From Merluccius polli (taxonomy: Eukaryota; Chordata; Actinopteri; Gadiformes; Merlucciidae), in assembly GCA_030340625.1 (NCBI GenBank), contig JAOPHQ010005497.1, positions 5,001-69,000 on the forward strand: DNA of 64,000 nt, read 5' to 3'. The notes under the pieces are model-generated. The model searched no databases. It saw nothing but the letters and a program-made list of their open reading frames with translations, and was not told the DNA's origin. Position numbers and translations under genes: made by a program. Positions 12,241 to 24,200 of this stretch are shown piece by piece; position 1 is the stretch's first letter; each line of letters starts with the position of its first letter.

Positions 12241-12599
12241 GGACAAAGCCAAAGTTGGCTGCCTACGAGTTTGACGAGTTTGACATCAAATACGTCCCCG
12301 GGGCAAAACCTTTTGTCGCTGACGCCCTTAGCAGAGAGCCTTTTGCAGGGAAGAGGAGCGCCTGATCAGTGATCCATATGGATGCCTGCTGAAGGAGTCA
12401 GAGGGTGTGTCTGGAGGAGACGTTCAAGAGGTCTTCAGGTGGTCGAATGTTTGCCAATCTACCCAGAAAGCTTTGCAGAAAGGCAAGATGGCTGTGCCTG
12501 ACACAGCAGCAGCCTCAGTCGGCTCCCTGTCTGAAGCCCGGCTGAAGTGTCAGCTCTCCTAGAATGTCATAGGGACTGGGATACAGCTGTGAGAATCAG

Positions 12600-12890
12600 A
12601 TCCACAGTCCTAGTAGACCACGACTAGTGTGTCATGTCCACTGGACAGGATGTATTACCATCTATCTCCACGCAGGTCCCCAGGGTCGAAGACAGGACCT
12701 TCTCCCTTGTGAAACAAAGGTTCTTCTGGATTTCCATGGAGCAGGATGTAAGAGACGATGGTGAAGTTTCGTTCCCACAGTACGTTGAGGAGCTAAAAAA
12801 AGATCTTCGTGAAGCAATGGTGCTGGCACAGAAGCATGCCACTGATGAGCAAAATTGACAGGCCAACATATACAACCGGAGAGTCAGTCT
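12600..12890 (+). pseudogene. Gypsy integrase remnant with core deletion
   Basis: The frame from 12634 contains RTFSLVKQRFFWISMEQDVR, which resembles the zinc-binding N-terminal part of Gypsy integrase. It passes almost directly to PQYVEELKKDLREAMVLAQ and QANIYNRR, which in relatives lies at the C-terminal edge of the integrase core. The roughly 150-residue catalytic DDE core expected between them is absent, so the copy has an internal deletion near 12750-12770. The frame ends in a stop at 12856. Confidence 0.65.
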
Positions 12891-12940
12891 GTTAGTAGGC
12901 TTATCCATACAGTGAATGGTCAGACACTGCACACACAGAC

Positions 12941-13750
12941 TAATAAGCTGAGGACATGGGCTAGTTCTTTATTTAGTGTAAACACAGTGATGGACTTTCC
13001 TGGTTCCAATTCACCTTTGCTTTCTTCCATATCTCTGAGCCATGCCATTGTAGATGGTTGGTATAGGTTTGAATTGAATGTGAGATGTGTATACAGGCAC
13101 TTTTTGTGTCATCTATGTAGGGTTTGTGATAAGCGCTGCACTACCCTTTATTGAACAGCCTTGTGGCTTGACAGGGCACATTGTTGTCGTATGTGTATTA
13201 TTAATTTACAAATGTTGCTCAAGAGGTATGGTGGGTTTTGTTTGACACTTTGATGGTGTTGAGTCTACAGGCCCCATAGCATTGTATGTGTTTTTGAATT
13301 TTGCCGAATTCAGGAGAGGAGAATGGAGGAGTAACTGTGCGTTCACACCGAAAGCGCACAAAGAGGAAAATGATCCCGGAAGTCATTCATTGTGTATTGG
13401 GAGCCAGGCGGACAAAGAGGGAAAAGAGGAATAGGCGACTTAGGAGGATAAAAAAAGTTAAAAATCCTCCAACTTTATGTAAATGAGCTATGACGCGTCT
13501 AGGAGGGAAAGGTGGAAAATCCATCGATAGCCAATGGGGATGTCTCGTTCTGCTGTTGTCCCTCAGTCAGATCTGTCCCAGAGAACAACCCGCGTAATTT
13601 AGTTCCTACCAAACATTCGTTCCAAGATGTCGCTGGAAATGCTGATTGCTGCTGTAGCAGAACACCTCTATGATGTCCTCTATGATTTGACAACATTACA
13701 TTTGGCAAAATTAGTGTTTATTTGGGATGATCATTTCCGTAAATATGATT
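12941..13750. other. Gene-free spacer
   Basis: No gene is recognised. Part of it may be the 3' end of the Gypsy copy, but no matching long terminal repeat was found upstream. Confidence 0.4.
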
Positions 13751-13764
13751 GGGGAGTAAGTAAG

Positions 13765-14950
13765 GGATAATGCCCGACGAGGTGTCCATTAACAGAAATG
13801 AATGGACGACGCGGAGGCGTGAACCGTCCGACGCGAAGTACCATGGTCACTTACGAAATAATTAAATATTTAATCAATTAATAATACTTTAATGTGTTTT
13901 AGAGTTAAAATTGTGAGGGTTTTTTTATTTTTACAAGTTGAGCAAACTATTTAATATCTCCCGTATGCAGGCGTTGCCAAGCAACGTAGCTCTCGTTAGC
14001 TACGAGCATCTTAACGACGGTCGTTACGCAACGATGCTTTCGGGAAACGGTGTGAAAACTGTCTGATGGTCGTACGACGAACTTAACGAACCATTTAGGC
14101 TAACGATGCTTTCGGGAAACTGGGCCCAGGTGTCTACTTGCCCAGGGCCCAGTTTCCCGAAAACATCGTTAGCCTAAGTGGTTCGTTAAGTTCGTCGTAC
14201 GACCATCAGACAGTTTTCACACCGTTTCCCGAAAGCATTGTTGCGTAACGACCGTCGTTAAGATGCTCATAGCTAACGAGGGCTCTAGCTGTCCTCGTAG
14301 CGCGCTACGAGCGTCTTAACACATCCAATACCACTGAATGTCCAGCTGGTGACGCTAAAGTTACGATAGGCTATATAGCTTAGTCTATGTTATACCATGG
14401 TCTGGGTGAATACTCGATTTTGATTGGCTGGAGGGTGTAGGTTGAATGTACACCTAGAGAAAGACGTTGACGCTATGAAGACGCTATGGCCACGTTGCTT
14501 GGCAATGCCTGCATACGGGAGATATTAAACAGTCCGCTCAACTTATAAAAATAAAAATAAAACTCGCGATTTTAACTCTAAAACATATTAAAGTATTAGA
14601 AATGGATTAAATATTAACAGAAATGAATGGACGACGCAGAGGCGTGAACCGTGAGGACGGTGTGAGGACGGTTCTGTTAATGGACACCTCGAAGGGCATT
14701 ATCCCGCTTATACCATGGTCACTTACGAAAGAAAGAAATATTTAATCAATTAATAATACTTGAATGTGTTTTAGAGTTAAAATCGTGAGGTTTTTTTTAT
14801 TTTTACAAGTCGAGCGGACTATTTAATATCTCCCGTATGCAACGTGGCCATAGCGTCTTCATAGCGTCAACGTCTTTCGTAGGTGTACTTTTCAACCTAC
14901 ACCCTCCAGCCAATCAGAATCGAGTATTCACCCAGACCATGTGGTATAAT
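13765..14950. repeat. Compound foldback (palindromic) element
   Basis: Several blocks recur in both orientations. A block starting accatggtcacttacgaaa and ending tctcccgtatgca occurs directly at about 13838-13970 and 14713-14840, and inverted at about 14510-14600. A block with gtctgggtgaatactcg and attggctggagggtgtagg occurs at about 14399-14440 and inverted at about 14898-14940. Thus 14399-14945 is a large imperfect palindrome centred near 14660, and 13765-13985 is a further truncated arm. No transposase is present. The superfamily is not assigned. Confidence 0.75.
13986..14310. repeat. Hairpin MITE with about 130-bp arms
   Basis: The sequence from about 13990 to 14125 is repeated inverted at about 14146-14290 with few mismatches (landmarks cttaacgacggtcgtta, tgtgaaaactgtctgatgg, cgaaccatttaggctaacg, tttcgggaaactgggccc). 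The arms flank a short spacer around 14126-14145. A degraded relative ending atactgggcccaggtgt lies at about 14985-15138. It sits inside the left arm of the larger foldback complex. Confidence 0.8.
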
Positions 14951-15712
14951 ATGTATTTCAGCACCGTGTCAGTGGACAGTTACAAGGCTACGACCGATCG
15001 TTAGATCTGTGCACGCGCGTTCATGTTAAGAGGAGTTTCTCGAAACGCACGGAAAAAAATAACGATCGTTCGAAAGATGATTCGTAAGAAGGATCGTACG
15101 AGCGTGGATACATCGTTATCGGGATACTGGGCCCAGGTGTATTGGTCAGTATTTCTGCAGCGACAAGTTAAATCAGGGCTTGTTGCGACCACGGATGTAT
15201 TCGGTTTGCGATGCTCATGCCTTCTTATTTTTATGTTTTACTTTTTGCTCGACTAATGAAAACGTATTCGACTAAGCCTCCGTCGATCGGCTAAGCCGAC
15301 TATTAGGGGGCAGCCCTAGTTAACAGCACTTTATATGGACCATTAGTTATATTTTCAATTTATTTACAGAGCAATCCCTGCAAAGTTTTTGGGTAATAAC
15401 TATAGAAGAGACTATAGGATTAGTGTGTCGGACGATGGTGGCTCTCCATCGTGACGTCAGTCAGCCTCGGCACAACCCTAACACAGTGTTTCCCCTACCA
15501 TTCTGTTGGCGGGGCGGCCCGCCCCGCCAACGCGGGCCCCCGCCCCCCTTGAAAATGTGGGGGAAAAAAAAAAAAAAAAAGACGTGAAAAATCTAGGCGC
15601 AAAACACCCCCCGCCCCGCCCCCCTCCCCCCATCGCGTACGAGAGATATGATGCTAAATCAAAAAGCGCGAAGAGTGACAACCGCGCCAAAGAGCATCAT
15701 TGCTAAGTCGAC

Positions 15713-18700
15713 ATGTCAAAGAGGAAGGCCGATGATCCCAAACAGGGATCAATTACATATTTCTTTAAGAAAACACCTGCTACTGCATCAACCTCGGAGA
15801 ACGATGGTGAGAGGGCGGAACAAGGTGTGGAGAGAGAGGATGGGATGGCAGGTGGAGGGAAGACCGAAAAACACCGCACATCTGGATGGGACCCAGATTG
15901 GGGTGCAGACCCCAACACAAGGCTTGGCTCTACAAAACGGATTTAGGTGAGTTTCTAATAATAACCTTACAATTAGGGCTGTTACATTAGTTTGCAGCTA
16001 GATTAAAAAATTATCCCTATAGTCAGTGTGTGTGCTTTTGACATTGATGTGCGCGCTTTAGGGGTGTAACGATTAACCGATACGTATCGATATTCATTCA
16101 TAACCTGTAAAATACGACCACATCGATACGTGAAGCCTCGTATCGAAATTGACATGACATTAATCGGTTATTGTTTCGATTTAAAAGTAAGGAATCGGTT
16201 CGCATTTGCAAACGTTTCTGACTTGACAGTCCACCCCGGACCTACGACCGACGGGGGGGCAGGTAGACCGCTAGACACCGCTAGACACACGGGACTCATA
16301 CCGGTGATCGCGGCTTAGTTCCCCGTGTCTGATCGCTGTAATTCGGAGCGTGAATATCGGTTGAATATCTAATATCTTTCTAACTTTAAAAAACACTTTA
16401 GTATTTTTTAAGACGATAGTCGCACATCCCTCGTAACTCCGCCGTGAAGGTGAACCCTCCCGGACTCCGCTATTAACATGAACCGCTCCGCCGGAGGAGC
16501 CGCGCGTCCACGCGCACCGGACACCACAATACAAACACACATGTTTTCCATTTGATTGCTTTTAAATAAAGTTGTGTGCAGTTATACGGTTAAATACTTT
16601 TATTAAAAGTGTTCATGTCTCCTTTCTGGTCCAGGACTGCTTGGTCCTTGCCGTTAAACGATACCACTATCGATACTTTTTCTATTAGCTTTTTCTATTA
16701 TCGATATCAATAAATATTAACGATCCCCATCCCTACATCAAGTTGTTTGTCTTATTGACAACCATTGCAATGATAATTGATAATGTAAAATGTGCACAAT
16801 TATAAAGTGAATGTGCACAATGAAAATAACTTTCAGAATGCTTTTGATTATTGAACCGCATCGAATCGTATCGAATCGAATCGTACCGAATCGTTTGCTA
16901 TTAACATGTATCTTTTCTTGAATCGTATCGTGACCATGTATCTAGATGCGTATCACAATAAAAGACAACGGGTGTTTTATTTTTGTGAAAATGACCAGAA
17001 GTGAGTTACTTACTACGGCTGGCTTGGATAACAGCTGTTATTATTGTTATGTAAGCCAGTTTATATGATCCTTGCAAGATAGCAAATCAGCTGGCCTTGT
17101 ATTGATGGCTAAATTTTTTAATAGATTATAATATATATATATATAAATATTTTATATTTTATATTTCAGGAATGTTCTGTAGGATCTGCCGGACTCACAA
17201 AAAATCTGTGAAGAGGGGTACCCAGACACGGCCATTCATTGAGGCCCCATGTGTGTCATACAGGAAGGACAAGCTGGACAGACATGCAAATTCCGAGACA
17301 CACAGAGAGGCCTTGAAACGGCATGTTGAGCTGATGAAAGGTAGCCTATGATTTACATGTATAATTATTATATTATATTATATTATATTGTATTATATAT
17401 TATTGTTATTTTTGTAAAGAGGTTGTTTTTAAATGTTTAAACATTTTAACATATCCATTCCAGGCAACACTGTTGTTGCTGCCTTTGATCCATTGGTGTC
17501 CCTGGAACATGAGGCTGTAATAGGCGGTTTCAAATGCTTATATTGGCTGGTTAAACATGAAATCGCCCACCATACCAACTATTCGGCCCTGCTTGATCTG
17601 GCCCAGCTGCTTGGTTGCCAGTATTTTGAAAAGTTGAAGGCAAGTATTTTGAACAGCATACTACTTTGCTGATTTGCTTGTCCAGAATGGTAGATGGTTC
17701 ATCTTAGGGGTAAATTTAACTATGATTTTAGTCAACACCTCTCCTTTGAGTGTCTCCCTTTCCTTGAATTGTTGTGAATTGCTTTGTCATGTTTGCATGC
17801 TTTTCAGATTGGCCAGAACACCAATTATAGATCGCACAGGATCATAGATGACATGCTGGATATACTTGCAGCTGTCATTGAGAGGCCTATCCTGCAGGCG
17901 ATTAGGACTTCCCAAGCAGTTGGACTGGAACTCGATGAAAGCACAGATGTCTCTGTACTTAGGCAGCTTGACATCCATGTCAGGTATGTAAATGTTTAAG
18001 CAGAATATTGTTGGAAATCTACTGGAATCTACATATTGAATGTTTATTTTCTTTATTAATGTATTGTGTGGTAGATATCTGGACCAAGAGGGCAAACTCT
18101 GCTGTCACTTCCTTGCCCTGGTGCCTATTCAGGATGGCAAGGCGGACAGCATTGTAGGCGCTGTTAGAGAGGTGGTGGAAAAGAAGGAGATCCCTCCACA
18201 CCTCATCTGTGGTCTTGGGACTGACGGTGCTGCAGTGATGACAGGTAGCTAAGTGATTATCAATATCTAAGGAGGCTCACCTCTCCCTGCCATCATAATA
18301 ATTTTTTTTACTCCTTATAGGCCGAATAAACGGAGTGGCCAAGCAGCTGTCTGAGATCTGGCCAGGGCTGCTCTGCACCCATTGTGCTGCCCATCGGCGG
18401 GCACTGGCGGGCAAAGACGCTGCTGACAAGGTCCCATACATGAAGACCTTCAAGGAGCACCTGCAGCAGCTGCATTTGTACTTTCGCAATAGTGCAAACC
18501 GCTCTGCGGCTTTGTCAGCTGCTGCAGCCGTGCTTGGCATCACTGACTTGAAAGTCAAGGTGAGAAATGTGAATGATCTCCTATCTAGTCTGTTTGCATA
18601 TTATTCACTGTATCAGTTAACTTAATCAGTTAAACTGTTCTCTATTTCATTGTCAAGGAGGTGAAGGACACCAGATGGCTCTCACAGCACCTAGCCATTC

Positions 18701-20117
18701 AGAACCTGCAGAAGAACATAAGTGCAGTTCTGAATGTACTGGCAGAGGAATTATTGCTGCACTTCATCTGCAGGCAGATGTTCTGCCACACCTATCACGC
18801 CTGTCAAAAATCTTTCAGAAGGAAGATTTGAACTTCCTGGCGATCAAGGAGCAGGTAAATTCTGTGCTATTTTAAATAGCAAATATATTTTTAATGTATT
18901 GAATTGTAACACGTTCTGATTTTAAAATATGATTTGAAATGTTTCAGGTTCCAGTCACACTGGCCATCATCGGCCACATCAAAGATGCTGGTGATCAGCA
19001 AGCACCAGGGTCACATTTGTCCAGGCTCAACCAAAGCCTGGACGACCCAGCTGGCTTGGGTCAGTTCTCGATCTCTGTGGAACAGGAGAGGGGCAGAAGG
19101 GGCCAACCAGAGGGTGGGGACAGGGAGCACTTCTGGAGGAGGTTCCGCTCAGAGGTAAGAATAATCTATATCACACACATGAGAAAATGATGTTATACTG
19201 CACGGCTGTGATTCTGTTGTAGGTATGAGTATGCAGGCCATATATTAAAAGCGCTGATGATGTTTTTCTGTTTAAATTTTTTGATTCCTTCCTGCTTTAT
19301 CAGGTGATGGACCCCTACCTGAATGGGCTCATTCGTGGGTTGGAGGAGCGGTTCCCTAACCTGGAGGTCTTTGGATCATTCAGTGCTCTCGGGCCACAGG
19401 CAGCAACATCACCTGACCATGAGGCTGCACATGGTCACCTCAGGACCCTGGCAGAACACTTCCCCTCGGTGGATGCCAGCATTGCAGTGGAGGAGTGGAT
19501 GTCCTTCAGAGAACATGTGGTCTCTGGTGCACTCAAGGTATCACATCAAGTTATTTTTTTATTAGGCTTGTTCTTTCAGCTTGGGTCCACAAACATGAAA
19601 CCACATGTTGTAATCTTATGCCTTACCTTATGATTTCAGGATAAGACACAGCTGGGCATCATGAATGACCTCACCTCAAAATACGAGGAGTTTGGAGTGT
19701 TGTACCCCAACCTGTGCAAGCTAGCTGCAATAGCACTGACTGTACCCCTCAGCAGTGTGAACTGCGAGAGGGATTTCTCCACCATGAACAGGGTAAGAAT
19801 CCTTTACTTTCTGACTACTACTAAATTTAAAAACAAACAACTCATTATGTAAAATTAAGTTTAGTTTATTTAGGACAGTGTGCACTTACATTGATTGTTT
19901 GCCAAAATACATTTGTAATGTATTTTTCATCTGCTGCTTGCAGGTGAAGACAGACCTCCGCAACAGACTGCAGGGGGAGCATCTTGAGGCGTGCATGAGA
20001 ATTTCAATCAGTGGCCCATCAGTGCAAGAGTTCCCCTACGAGGAGGCTCTCAAAATCTTTTTCAGAAAGCCAAGGAAAATCAAGTGCTCTGACAACAGCT
20101 GCACAATGTGCCATTAA
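15713..20117 (+). pseudogene. hAT transposase (zinc finger, DDE and hATC dimerisation regions), frameshifted
   Basis: Eleven exons are proposed: 15713-15946, 17170-17340, 17464-17639, 17808-17983, 18075-18244, 18321-18559, 18658-18854, 18948-19154, 19304-19537, 19640-19792 and 19944-20117 (stop TAA). Exon 1 starts MSKRKADDPKQGSITYFFKK. Exon 2 has a C2H2-like TTF/BED-type finger (FCRICRTHKK, later HANSETHREA). Later exons have ELDESTDVS, GLGTDGAAVMTG and CTHCAAHRRAL, typical of hAT catalytic regions. The last two exons have the hATC signature (LYPNLCKLAAIALTVPLSS, NCERDFSTMNR). It resembles the ZNF862/KIAA1586-like hAT group. Exon 1 shifts frame before WLYKTDLG, leaving an in-frame TAG at 15944. 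Exon 7 shifts near 18745. Intron 3 uses a GC donor (17640). No intact protein is encoded. Confidence 0.85.
16062..16960. mobile_element. Degenerate hAT-like insertion(s) in transposase intron 1
   Basis: A left end aggggtgtaacgattaaccg with cgatacgtatcgat subterminal motifs occurs at 16064. Possible right-end material is seen at about 16720-16737 (aacgatccccatccctac) and again near 16860-16955, where cgaatcgtatcgaatcg motifs recur. I could not find a clean pair of ends or a target duplication, so this may be two overlapping remnants. It lengthens an intron that would otherwise be short like its neighbours. Confidence 0.5.
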
Positions 20118-20425
20118 GCCTAGCCCAGTCCAGCCCAAGCAGGCCCTTCCCTTCCCAGCCTCTACCTAACCTGTCCTGTCCAGCTCAGCCCGCACAGCCC
20201 AGCCCTTCAATGAAGTGTTTGAGTGTTTCTGTTTTGTTAATGTTGTTCTGTTGTGTCTTAATTAAATTAAATTGTTCTATTCATTACCTTGAGGTTTAAG
20301 GAGTCACTGAATGTAAATTTTCAATGTAAAACATTTTGAGCCGGACGAGCCGCCAAGCGCGCCGCCGAGCGCACCGCCGAGCGCACCCCCCCAACAAAAA
20401 AACCTAGGGGAAACACTGCTAACAC

Positions 20426-21028
20426 CTCTACAACCTCTGATGGTGTTACGTAGAAACACATTAAACAGAAAGCTGTAGTTGGTCTTCAATTACAGATTCA
20501 AACAACACATTGTAACAGGCATTTATTCAGGTTTTAAAAACAAAGGGTTGTAACATGTACAGTGTATCAACAATGGAAAAGTAACAGTTGAAGCTTCTTT
20601 GGGTGACGTTTAAACTGAATACATAACTTATTTGACACTGGGTTAAAGGTAACTACCAACTGTCAAATCACACGGACAGCTGTTCTCTGATTGGATCAAT
20701 TGAGTACCGTGTGGTTTGACAGCAGTGTTTATTCTGACGATACCTGGGCCAGCTAACGGGAAAACAATGAAAGAATAATAACGAATAATGTTGAAGTAAA
20801 GTTTACAGTTGGCTCAACATTACTAAATGCATTGTGGTCCCCTGCTCAGATTATTATGGTATGTACACACTAACAGCTACAAGAGGCTTTTTAGAAAGTG
20901 CCATTGTTGTCTTTAATGGTGCTTTTTTTCCCTCAGTGGGTCGTGGAGCCATCGGTTCTAGAAGACGGTCCTAATGGTCCCTGAGGACAGGGGGACAGAG
21001 AGCCAACAACCTGGGGTCAGTACAACCC

Positions 21029-21059
<31 letters not shown>

Positions 21060-21219
21060 ACATCCCAAGTACAATAAGTACAGGACACGCATGTCCTTGT
21101 AGTCCTTTTGGCTCCTTTAATAAATGTCACTTATGATTACAGGTCAGCCCGTGCTCCTGACAGTTTCAACGAGTCAGTGAAGCTAAAGTTCTTGTCCTCC
21201 ACCATTTTGGACGTGCGCT
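20426..21219 (-). other. tmem185: tmem185 3' UTR and flanking sequence
   Basis: The sequence downstream (minus strand) of the tmem185 stop has no other gene. Positions 21029-21060 are a C run followed by an A run. A minus-strand AATAAA candidate lies at 20728-20733, with others further on near 20521, but which is used cannot be told from sequence. The hAT element ends at 20417, so it lies at or beyond the transcript end. Confidence 0.5.
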
Positions 21220-24200
21220 CTAGTCGGGCATGTCGATGCAGAGCTTTGGCGGTGGGACAAAGTACTTCCCCGGACTCTGTGTGATGACCACTCCCGTCTT
21301 CTTGTGGAAGATGGGCGCCATCTTGGGTGCGGGAGGCTCCGGTGCGACGGGCACGTCCTCCTCGAGGTCATCGCCGCCGCGCTGCAGGTCATATGACACG
21401 TTGCCGTACTCACGCAGGAAGGGGAGGAGCTCCAGCAGGAAGTGGCAGAAGTCTTTGCGGATGCCGAACCACCCTGTGGACAAGATATTGTAAGCAAGTT
21501 TGTTTTTTTAGATGCATGTCATGAGCTAGGGTTTCGAACCCCGAAAATCAGACTAGGGGTCTCTGCTTGTAGGAGCAGGAAGGGTTTACTGGGGACAAGC
21601 TGTTATTTTACCACACGCTAAAACACAAGGAATGTGTAACAACATGCATTTGGTGTCGTCATTTTCCTTACAGTGGTTCCCTCCCTTGTGTCCAAAGGTG
21701 GTGGCCATGAGGGTCAGCAGGGAGAGCCAGAGAGGAACGAAGACGCACACGAAGCTCAGGCTGTTGTGACCGTCCAGCTTGTGGACCAACAGGATCTGGA
21801 GAGAGGGGGCAGCCAGGTGAGAATGTATAGGGAGAGAGAGGTAAGGGGGTAGAGAGAAGTGAGGAGGGGTAGCTTACCTCGAAGGTGAGTAGTGGGACCA
21901 CGATGGTCATCCAGCTGATCGCCATGGTGATGTGGGTGCGGCGTTGCTCTGCGATGATATCGATGGAGCGCAGGAAGAGCACGGACCAGATGATGTAGTA
22001 CAGGACCACCAGACACAGGAAGGACATGAGTATCCACAGGGGGACACACACTACCTGCAGCACACACAGAGTTTAAACCAAAACAAAGAATAATGAAAGC
22101 ACTGTGTTGTCGTCATTCTAGAATGCTGGAACCCAATAGGAGGGCTTCACGTGTCTCGTGCCATCTTGATGCTTCTGCACTCTAGTTCTGGTAAAAAAAA
22201 ATGAGAAGATGGCCTTCTCCTATATCGTCATCTCTTAACCACCAGGTGTTACAAAATCTATCGTAGTGATGTCAGAAGTGGGAGGGTCCAACATCCATCT
22301 GTGGTGGACCCTCCCATTTGTGATGTCACTAGAGGGAACAGGTTGGAATGGTAAACTAGGGGCCCTGTGTGTCTCACCAGCCAGGGCCAGGTGATGATCC
22401 TGTCCAGCTTTAGGGCGATGAAGATGAACTGCAGGATGTTGACGGAGCACAGCACCTCCAGCTGAGAGAGACAACAGACACACCGTTAAGAAAAAAAAGA
22501 GGGAGGCAGGGGGGGCGACGGGTGAGGATAGGGTGTGGGGTAAAGAAAGGGTAAGGGTGGTACACAGACATGTAGTGCTAACTTGTACCTCCAGCGAGCG
22601 GTCGTGTCTGAAGCCCCAGACGCAGGCGGCCACGGACACGGGAGAGACGAAGAACAGGGGCATGAAGACGAGCAGCCAGAAGTAGGCCCCTCTGGCCACG
22701 CGGTCGCACACCAGCACCTCGAACATGAGCAGCAGCACGTGCAGACCCACAGCAATCAGCATGGCCTTGAACTCCACACATGTCTCACCCTCCGCCCTGC
22801 ACAAGGGCACCGCACGTTAAATACCCAGACCTCAGCATGCTGAGCCTGGTTGTGGACAAACTTTATTTTGTTCAATAACTGTTTATTCCTTGCTTCAACA
22901 TACTTTCGAGAAAAATTAATTGTAGAGGCAATAAATCAGATTCTGATGTTGAGTACAATATTGAATAATATTCAACTAACTATATACTATTATTAAAATG
23001 TAAGACATCTATTGGACCAGTTTAACAAAGATGTCGGGGCCAAATGTAACTCCACAGGTGGGGGACGACATGACTGGGTTGGGAAACCACTAGAGAGTGC
23101 CACAGGTAGGTGCTTACCTGTACTGTGGGTTGTGGGCCCAGACGGCTGTCCCTACAGAGGCACCAATGATCACCAGCAGCTTCCAAACCCATATTGGCGT
23201 GAACACAGCCCAGTAGCTCCAGGAGATGAGCCCATCCAGCCTCAGCGCCAGCAGCACCGAGAACAGCAGCAGACACGAGTAGATCAGGAACTTACTGCAG
23301 AACCACGACAAGACAAAGTGGTTTTATTTATCACATGCACAGTATAACACAGGGTCAGTCTGAACAGTATAACACCGGGTCAGTCTGAACAGTATAACAC
23401 CGGGTCAGTCTGAACAGTATAACACCGGGTCAGTCTGAACAGTATAACACCGGGTCAGTCTGAACAGTATAACACAGGGTCAGTCTGAACAGTATAACAC
23501 CGGGTCAGTCTGAACAGTATAACACAGGGTCAGTCTGAACAGTATAACACCGCATCAGTCTGAACAGTATAACACCGGGTCAGTCTGAACAGTATAACAC
23601 AGGGTCAGTCTGAACAGTATAACACAGGGTCAGTCTGAACAATAATAAATAATAATAGATTGGATTTATATAGCGCTTTTATTGGAGGTCACTCAAAGCG
23701 CTTACATAGTGTGTGTGTGGGGGAGACATGACACCTCATCCGCTACCAGTGTGTAGCACCCACTTGAGTGACGCACGGCAGCCAGTATGCGCCAGAACGC
23801 TCAACACACACTGGCACAGCGGAGAGGTGAGGAATGAAACTAACCAATTAGAGACCAGGGGATGATTAGGTGGCCATGTTGGTACAAGAGCCGGGTTGGG
23901 AATTTGGCCGGGACACCGGGGTTAGCACCCCTACTCTTGCGATGAGTGCCACGGGATCTTTAGTGACCACAGGGAGTCAGGACCTTGGTTTATCGTCTCA
24001 TCCGAAAGACGGTGCTCTAGACAGGACAGAGTCCCCGTCTCCATCCCGGGGCATTGGGGATCTTACATAGGCCAGAGGGATGAGCACCCCCTACTGGCCC
24101 TCCAACACCTCTACCAGCACCAACTGGTCTCCCATCCAGAGATGGACCAGACCAGCCCCTGCTTAGCTTCCAAAGAAACCAGCAGTGCAAGGCAGGTAGC

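Larger units (their letters stand above)
7400..12940 (+). mobile_element. Decayed Ty3/Gypsy-type LTR retrotransposon
   Basis: Gag, protease-like, reverse transcriptase, RNase H and integrase fragments occur in the order typical of Ty3/Gypsy elements, all on the plus strand and spread over all three frames. Stops and frameshifts make every module non-functional. The element is physically interrupted at 10298-11518 by a DNA transposon. I could not identify flanking long terminal repeats; neither edge shows a repeated block, so the outer limits are approximate. The pol order (RT, RNase H, then integrase) argues for Gypsy rather than Copia. It is an old, dead copy. Confidence 0.85.
15477..20425 (+). 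mobile_element. Near-complete hAT DNA transposon
   Basis: The element runs 15485-20417. Its ends are agtgtttcccctacca at the left and, on the opposite strand, agtgtttcccctaggttttt at the right. The flanking 8-bp sequences are cctaacac (15477-15484) and gctaacac (20418-20425), a target duplication with one difference. It carries a multi-exon transposase on the plus strand. The right subterminal region (about 20338-20390) has four tandem 12-bp copies of a gccgccgagcgc-type motif, probably transposase-binding sites by analogy with other hATs. Intron 1 holds debris of another transposon. Frameshifts in the transposase make it inactive in its present form. Confidence 0.9.

Noticed and set aside
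22235..22810. 191-codon contiguous frame through tmem185
   Set aside because: It reads through introns; only its first part corresponds to the tmem185 exon at 22589-22796, which ends at a clear splice donor.
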